Source of the DNA: Cerioporus squamosus
Lineage: Eukaryota; Basidiomycota; Agaricomycetes; Polyporales; Polyporaceae
DNA: 15,841 bases
Direction of reading: 5' to 3'
NCBI GenBank assembly: GCA_022592435.1
Contig: JABYQS010000662.1
Coordinates: 1-15,841, forward strand
Under the pieces are notes generated by a model. That model searched no databases, had not been told where the DNA came from, and saw nothing but the letters and a program-made list of their open reading frames with translations. Positions within the stretch are counted from its first letter, which is position 1; each line of letters starts with the position of its first letter. Position numbers and translations under genes: made by a program. Shown here in pieces: positions 9,621-15,841 of the stretch.

Positions 9621-10929
9621 CCAGGACGGAGTACCAATCGTAGACCAAGAGTGACACGCTGAGTTTGCGTCGGACACCGCGTCACGCCCGTGACCCGGGA
9701 TCTTGATCGGCCTCTGTCCGAGGAAGGACCAATGGCCCCATGGCCCACAACTGTGGAACAGACAACCAATTCCAACTACGCCGGTCCTCGGTATGTATAC
9801 TAAGATGACGATTTGAAATATTGTCACCCGTGGGAGCGTTGAGCCTTCTGGTCAGTTATCGGGGCTTCTGAACTGAAGAGGCCGTCCCTTGGGCTTCAGA
9901 CCCCAGGGGCAGGGTGGCTCGTAGCTACTAGCACATGGCACTCCGAGCTCGAGCGCTTTCGAAGTCATTGTTGCGTTACGATTCTGACCCACTCACGGAT
10001 GGTCACGTAAGGCGTCCTGGCGATGCATTATCAGATGGCGAATATCGGGCGACAGCTTGGTCTCTCGCAGGGCTGCTTGCTGAACGATGCATTGAGATGC
10101 AATGTCTGAGGCTATCTGAGATGGGGAATCGAAGACCGGGGGTACCGAGGTGCGCCCATAGACATCCTGCTGGTGCTGAGTAGCATGAAAACCATCTCTT
10201 CACTGGTAAAGCGTGACCTGATCTTACCGCGCAGATGAGATTTTTCTATGGGTGACACATCGACCGTGTGTGGTGACCTCGCCATCCAGGTGTTATTCTA
10301 GGGGTTGACCCCGAGGGGTGTGCGTGGTGACCCCAGTGTCACTTTCTACAATCGAGCCTAAGGCGGGCGTGAATACCTGGGCAGCCAGACTGTCATGCTC
10401 ACCTCCGGAAAGTCATACTGTGTGCTCGGAGTCTCATGGTATAACAAGTTGCTGCATAGTGTTACAAAGCGGTCCACAATGATGTGGGGTCGTACATCGC
10501 TGGAGCAGCTAACCGTGCGCTGAAAGGAGCGACCGCTATGCTCTCGACTTACAGGGTGACATGAGTCATGACCATTCAAATGGACATCTATTAGACTCAG
10601 ATGAATGGACAGGACCACGTACCTTATACATCCGTATGAACGTGGAAGGTATCTCTGGATCGGAGAGGCGAACAGGACACCAGCATGCTCAGATGACGCG
10701 GCGTCCGAGGAGGTCGAGGTATGTCTCCAGAATGGAATGGCGTAAGGGAAGATGCAGTGGAAGAGTTGGATCCCGCACCATCAGCGGAGTTCAAGATCTC
10801 TAAGTGCTTGTCGGAAATTTGAATTCGAAGTGGAAAGTAACAAGTTCGTTCAAACCACACGCGAAGCGCGGACACGCAGCAAGAGCGCCTCTGAGTTGGG
10901 AAATTGGCGCGGCGCCTCGGCACTCTCCG
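9621..10929. other. Gene-poor spacer upstream of the V-ATPase gene
   Basis: No coding region, RNA gene or mobile element could be supported on either strand. Open frames here are short, overlap one another, and show no family motif or convincing splice chain. A short duplicated block (GTGTGTGGTGACC near 10266 and a related copy near 10316) is the only structure noted. Confidence 0.45.
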
Positions 10930-11040
10930 AGGGCTGCCCAGCTTGCCGGTTGTCGCGGTTGTCGTTGACGTCGTCCACATCGTCGAGCTCGCTGTCGCCC
11001 ACTTCCTTCACGTCGTCCAACTCCTGTCCTTCTCGTCGTC
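10930..11040 (+). promoter_or_regulatory. Pyrimidine-rich leader of the V-ATPase subunit c gene
   Basis: The 110 bases before the ATG at 11041 are dominated by repeated GTCGTC/CGTCGT and CTTC blocks, ending CTTCTCGTCGTC directly at the ATG. Such pyrimidine-rich tracts are typical of highly expressed fungal housekeeping genes. No TATA box is evident. Confidence 0.45.
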
Positions 11041-12078
11041 ATGTCTGAGCTCTGCCCCGTCTACGCGCCCTTCTTCGGTGCCATGGTGAGTGGCAGTCTC
11101 AGTTCTGTCTTGGTCGATCATTGCGGCTCATGACGCATACATAGGGCTGCACCAGCGCAATCGTCTTCACTTGTAAGCTTCATGCCCTATTGTACGCCTG
11201 AACTACGCTGACGAATGACCCGCTCAGCCATTGGTGCTAGGTGAGCGGAACGTTGCCGCGAACAGCGACAGGAGGCTGATTGGTTCGCCAGCTATGGTAC
11301 CGCGAAGTCAGGAGTTGGCATTTCCGCCATGTCCGTCCTCCGCCCCGACCTCATGATGAGGTGTGTTATCCCCGTTATTATGGCCGGTATCATTGCTGTG
11401 AGTATCTCTCACGACGTTCGGCGCGTTGGGTTATTGACGTGGGTTCCGCAGATCTACGGTCTCGTCGTGTCTGTCCTCATCTCCGGCAACTGTACGTGTC
11501 CTTCTTCGCTTGTTCGGACACATATGCTCACAGACACGTAGTGGCGATGGAGATGACGCTGTTCCAGGCTTTGTTCAGCTTGGTGCTGGTCTCTCGGTCG
11601 GTCTCGCTGGTCTCGCTGCCGGTTTCGCTATTGGCATTGTTGGAGACGCTGGTGTACGAGGCACTGCGCAGCAGCCGCGTCTGTTCGTCGGAATGGTGCG
11701 TCCTATGCACGACAAGCACACCCTTCTACCCCCTGCAGGTATTGGTCGGACATTGGTCGGGAGTCTATCATTTCCCTGTCTTTCGGCCTCTGCGCCCTGG
11801 AACACAAGGAATTGATAGATTGCCAAACCATTGCCTACCAATATCTCGTGTTATGGGTTGCCGGGATGCGTGTCGTGATGATTCCGCTTTGTCAATGCTG
11901 TACTGACTAGCTTGCGGCCAGATCCTGATTCTCATTTTCGCCGAAGTCTTGGGTCTGTACGGTCTCATCGTAGCGCTCATCATGAACTCGCGTGCGGGAG
12001 ACGTCGTTGGTGCCGTGAGTACTCACCGTTGCTGCTATAAACCACATCACTGATTGGTACCCTAGTGCTCTGCATAAG
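11041..12078 (+). CDS. VMA3: V-type ATPase 16 kDa proteolipid subunit c (VMA3 type)
   Basis: This subunit forms the rotating proton-carrying ring of the vacuolar H+-ATPase in vacuole, Golgi and endosome membranes. Exons are 11041-11085, 11145-11172, 11228-11240, 11292-11397, 11452-11491, 11542-11695, 11922-12014 and 12067-12078 (TAA). They give 163 residues once one missing base is allowed for, the usual family size. Four hydrophobic helices are seen. Motifs are [65 protein letters not shown] and [18 protein letters not shown]. The essential proton-binding glutamate is in FAEVLG at residue 137. The frame is lost at 11571-11573, where AFVQLGAG is encoded with one base short after GCT. All splice sites are good, so a sequence error is likely. 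The 226-base intron 11696-11921 is much longer than its neighbours. Confidence 0.93.
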
Positions 12079-12469
12079 CCACATGAACGCGACAAACAGT
12101 GCAGCGAAGGCGGGCGCATATGCTCTACATATATGGACAATGCCCGACGCTGCATACCATCCTCTCGCGAGGAACTTTCACTGCACATCACCAAGTGCTT
12201 TCCGCTTCTCGCTTCTATAGTCATGTGCTGTATGGTACATATAATACCACCTCGTTCCGGCGATCTCTTGCGTTCTCGCATGCGTGGGCAGGGGGATACC
12301 CAGTACCTGCCTTTGGTTCCTAGATCTGACGTGGCTTCAGCGCCAAAAGTGAGATAAGATAACTTCAAGGCGGGTTTCGCGGGGAGCCAGTCGACATCCC
12401 CGCTTTTCCTCAGCTATTTCTGCCATACGACCGACGTAGCAGCCGTCGACGAAGACAGCGAGGGGGACG
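12079..12469. other. Spacer between the V-ATPase and SUN-domain genes
   Basis: This holds the 3' UTR of the upstream gene and the promoter and leader of the next. No third gene is supported. The part just before 12470 is purine-rich (GACAGCGAGGGGGACG), preceded by a pyrimidine-rich tract near 12400-12425. Confidence 0.5.
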
Positions 12470-15467
12470 ATGTTCTCGTTGCTTCCGACGTCCCTGCTTG
12501 CTCTACTCCTAGCTTCGCCAGCACTGACGGCGCCGACGACACCGAACGATCCCTTCCATGACCTCGCTGTCCACGCGCCCAAGCAGCCCGAGGAGCCGGT
12601 ATGCTGCTTGAGACCCTTGTCGCCTATAGAGCCCCCCGCGGACGCGGACATCCTGCTGTCTTTCGAGGACTGGAAGGCCAAACGGCTGTCAGACGCGAAA
12701 GAGCAGGAGGCGACACCACCGCGTGCGGAGAACCACTCCGAGTCCACCGTCGCTGCAAACACGTCCCAGACGCCTCCGACGACGCAGGGCTCGCCGTACG
12801 TGGACGTGCAGGAGGGCCATGCGTCCGAGGAACGGCTGGAGCCCCACTTCCGTATCCCCATCACCGACCGCTTCAACTACGCCTCGCTGGACTGCTCTGC
12901 CCGCGTGCACGCCGCGCACAAGTCCGCCAAGTCCGCGTCGTCGATCCTCTCGCACAAGAAGGACCGGTACATGCTCAGTCCGTGCTCGGAGAAGAACCAG
13001 TACGTTATTGTGGAGTTGTGCGAGGACATCCGGATCGACACCGTGCAGCTCGCGAACTTCGAGTTCTTCAGCGGGGTGTTCAAGGACTTCTCCGTTAGCG
13101 TCGCGAAGACGTATACGACCAAACCGGAGGAGTGGACGCCGGCGGGGACGTTCAGGGCGCGGAATGTCCGGGGTGTGCAGGTGAGTATCACGAGTTCTCT
13201 TGGTAGCTGCAGCAGACGCATACCTTCTACACAGTCTTTCCACCCCCCACCCACCCTACGCGACTTCTATCGATATCTTCGCATCGACTTCCACTCGCAC
13301 TATGGTAACGAGTACTACTGCCCGGTCTCGCTTCTCCGCGTCTACGGCCTCACACACCTCGACGCTTGGCAATGGGAGACATGGGAGGCGGAGAGTCGCG
13401 CGAAGCGATCCGCCGAAGAGGCGAGCCCTCCGGTCGCAGTCGTCGCTGACGCTCCTACGCCCGCGCACACACCAGTTATCCATAGTGATGACGCAGAAGT
13501 GGTCTCCCAGATCCTCGTCGCAAGCGACTCCTCATCTTCCGACATACCTGTCACTTCGGACATCCTCGATTCACTGCAATACAACATTTACACCTCTTCC
13601 AATATCCTCGATATACCAAAAACCCCGGAAGCCGCGACAGTACACGGCCAGGAGACCACGCCTCCCGCCAAGCCCGTTAGCGACGACGCCACCCACGACT
13701 CCGCACGACCTCATACCGACCATCTGTACAATACGCATGTATCATTATCGACCTCGTCGCACGTTCACTCCACAGCATCTGACAACCACTCAACTTCCAT
13801 ATTTATTGACACTCATTCGGACTCGGCCTCGCATGCTCCTCCTCACACTTCTTCATCCATTCGCTCATCTGCCACGACACTCAATGTCTCCTCTATTTCC
13901 ATTATATCCCCTTCTCATGCCGCTCCTCCGGCTCCGCCCGTCTCCACTGGTGGCGAATCGATCTATCGCACCATAATGAATCGGCTCACGGCGCTCGAGG
14001 CCAACACCACACTGTACGCTCGCTATGTCGAAGAGCAGACCGCTGGCATGCGCGAGGTCCTTCGTCGGCTGACCGAGGATATTGGACGCCTGGAGGGCAT
14101 AGTGGGTACTTCGCACCTTGGTCCGAGTTTGATGTTAACTGAATGCACCAGGGCAAGGCTCAGGCTCAGCTGTACCAGCGTTCCGTTGTCGAACTCGAGA
14201 AGCAAACCCGACGACTAGAGGACGAGCAGCGCGAGCTTCTTCACAGGGTCAACTATCTGACCGATGAGGTTAGTTGCCCCGCCCGCGTATGCAGTCCTCA
14301 TGCACTGACATGGCCGATACAGGTGGTACTGGAGAAGCGCCTCGGCATCGCTCAGCTCTGTCTTCTACTCACCGTGCTCGTCTTCATGGCGCTTACCCGC
14401 GGCTCGAGAGGGGAGTACGCTCATCCTCCCGGCGCTCGGACGTCAGGGGCGATGCGGGAATGGGGTCGGCGGACGCTCAGTTTCAGCGGTGAGCTCGTCA
14501 ACCGCCTTCGCACACGGAGTCCACACCTCCGCGTGCTGTCGGCAAGAACCCTGGAGGTATGTGCATATGCTAGGGAGTTGCCGGAGTATATTGATAGCCC
14601 GCTTCTCCCCAGGCAATGAGGTCCTGTTCCCGTCAGTAGGAAGCCAGACCTCCGACGATCTGCCCCGCCCTCGACGGGCACACGCGGCTGGAACCAGCAG
14701 GAAGGCGCTTGCTCGCCCACATACACCCACATCCATTCGGACGCCCACCAACAGGCACTTCGCCCACCATCGCACGGCCATCCCCACATCCCCATCCCAC
14801 GTGTTGGGCCCACGCCCGCCCATGCAGCGCTCGAGCTCAGGAAGTATGACGCTAGGCTTTGGCGGAATCGGCCCGGTACCAAAGTCGGCGAAACGCTGGG
14901 CCAGGACCGCGCACTTGCATGAGGTCAAAGTTGGAACGCCCAGACGCCATGGGCAGCAGAACGGAGACAACACCCCGGTTCCTTCGATGAGCGGCGACCA
15001 AGTAGCGCGGATATCTCTGACGCCGATGCTAGTTTCGACGACGAGAACGCGCAGATCCTCGTCCTTCCTGCGGCGATGGAGCGTTCGGAGACGATTACGC
15101 TGGGGACCCTGGGGAGGGGCAAGGGACGGATGGTATCTGGAAGCATGCGGCAGTCCTCCCCGCTCCGGCCTGCAGCGGTCATCGACTTGTCTTCCCCTCC
15201 CCTGCGGGGGCGGGCTCTTGCTCCCAGCGAGGGTGACGCGAGCGAAGGTGACGCTTGGGTCGATACGGACGTCGATGGTTCGGAGTGCGACTGGTCGTGG
15301 ATGCGGGACCAGAAGGGGTGGTACGTGAACGGACATCGGTGGCGCATAGTTCGCTGTGACCTCTGGGTTGTTGAGGGTGCAGCTGTCTACCTGTGGCTGC
15401 GTGCTTCGTTGTTTGTCCTGTTTATTCGTGTATATGCTTTGGATAGGCTGACTGCAGGGCAATCTGA
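12470..15467 (+). CDS. SLP1: SUN-domain membrane protein, SLP1-like
   Basis: Yeast Slp1 is an ER membrane SUN-like protein that protects newly made membrane proteins from degradation; this is the fungal counterpart. The ATG at 12470 starts a signal peptide (LLALLLASPALTA). A CCLRPLSPIEPP segment follows. The SUN domain lies at about residues 130-280 (YVIVELCEDIRIDTVQLANF, YYCPVSLLRVYG). A Ser/Thr/His-rich linker, a coiled coil (about 510-570) and one transmembrane segment near 571-588 (GIAQLCLLLTVLVFMAL) come next, then a long Ser/Pro tail. Introns are 13181-13234, 14102-14151, 14269-14322 and 14557-14612. The tail frame breaks near 14522 and again near 14981, each explained by one missing base; with these allowed it runs through RSPTPP, KSAKRWARTAHLHEV, FDERRPSS and DTDVDGSE. 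The stop is unsettled. Splicing 15321-15457 gives TGA at 15465; without that intron, one more lost base would end it near 15359. Confidence 0.88.
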
Positions 15468-15621
15468 TCTTCGGAAGGACACATGTGACGCTTTGTGGCA
15501 CGATCTACATCTGCTGAGCGGTAGGAAGTTGCATAGCGTCACTGACCAGCCGCCCGGGCTAGAGCAGCGTCTCCTGGGCTTTTGGCTGGCTTTTTTTGAC
15601 TGTCCTACATCGCCAGGCAGG

Positions 15622-15841
15622 ATGCGAAGAATCACCAGGTGAGTTTTGCAAACCACGCACGACTGCGATCTGACCTGAGACTTACAGATCCCATTGTCTA
15701 CAACTCGGTCTTGGCTCGCTCCGCGCGTATGAGCACATAAACAACAAGCGTAACGTGTTTCACCACAGTGCGTTCCATGAACTGCTTGTACCTTTGGGAT
15801 TGCCAGAATCGGAGGTCGGACAATGGCGTCAACCACCTGCG
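15622..15841 (+). CDS. Possible 5' end of a further gene, cut by the window edge
   Basis: An ATG at 15622 opens a short exon (MRRIT) that ends at a GTGAGT donor at 15639. A 49-base intron (15639-15687) has a CTGAC branch-like site and a TTACAG acceptor. The frame then stays open to the window end, giving LGLGSLRAYEHINNKRNVF and further residues. The arginine-rich, hydrophobic start would fit a mitochondrial targeting sequence, but this is inference. I do not recognise the family. The exon pair may also belong to a gene starting elsewhere or be chance. Confidence 0.3.

Noticed and set aside
9935..10183. 82-codon plus-strand open frame
   Set aside because: No family, no splice chain and no promoter-like signals. 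The length is within chance for this base composition.
10256..10345. Short repeats of GTGTG-GTGGTGACC and GGGGT/ACCCC blocks
   Set aside because: They are only two copies of about 13 bases and do not form a consistent hairpin or array. Too weak to call.
12337..13243. Long minus-strand open frames under the SUN-domain gene
   Set aside because: They mirror the conserved SUN-domain coding sequence and give Arg-rich products typical of shadow frames.
14443..15501. 352-codon open frame on the minus strand
   Set aside because: It is antisense to the SLP1 tail, whose family-like segments read on the plus strand. The minus product has no domain, and GC-rich sequence makes long antisense frames common.
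1..15841. CRISPR array, prophage or bacterial operon
   Set aside because: No regularly spaced repeats and no bacterial gene organisation. Spliceosomal introns throughout show a eukaryotic nuclear region.

Overview
The window reads as nuclear DNA of a filamentous basidiomycete, most likely an Agaricomycete. Its genes are cut by many 49-80 nt GT-AG introns, base composition is moderately GC-rich, there is no operon-like packing, and the protein families are fungal. One of them is a self-sufficient P450-reductase fusion of the CYP505 type. No bacterial, phage or CRISPR signal is visible.

Layout, left to right. Bases 1-785 are GC-rich and hold a 24-25 bp minisatellite but no recognisable gene. 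Bases 786-2261 (+) encode the C-terminal ~409 residues of the ALG11 mannosyltransferase, without its N-terminus. Bases 2262-3402 are mostly intergenic, with two possible orphan exons and a TATA box. Bases 3403-7752 (+) are a full-length CYP505-like P450/CPR fusion in about 22 exons, interrupted by several small frameshifts. Bases 7753-11040 are a gene-poor spacer with a 409 bp TA-flanked inverted-repeat element (MITE-like) at 8331-8739 and a probable two-exon single-pass membrane protein gene on the minus strand (9471-8973). Bases 11041-12078 (+) encode V-ATPase proteolipid subunit c (VMA3 type). Bases 12470 to about 15467 (+) encode a SUN-domain SLP1-like protein. The last ~220 bases may begin another + strand gene.

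The genes do not form an obvious pathway. ALG11 (N-glycan precursor), SLP1-like (ER protein quality control) and the V-ATPase ring are housekeeping genes, while the P450 fusion belongs to oxidative metabolism.

The most important caution for a reader is that the frameshifts in the P450, V-ATPase and SLP1 genes can all be explained as missing bases, often beside short homopolymers, while splice sites and catalytic motifs stay intact. Because V-ATPase subunit c is a core gene, uncorrected deletion errors in the sequence are a better explanation than three decaying genes. I did not find a convincing undescribed system. The best candidates for new biology are the minus-strand membrane protein gene and the MITE-like element.
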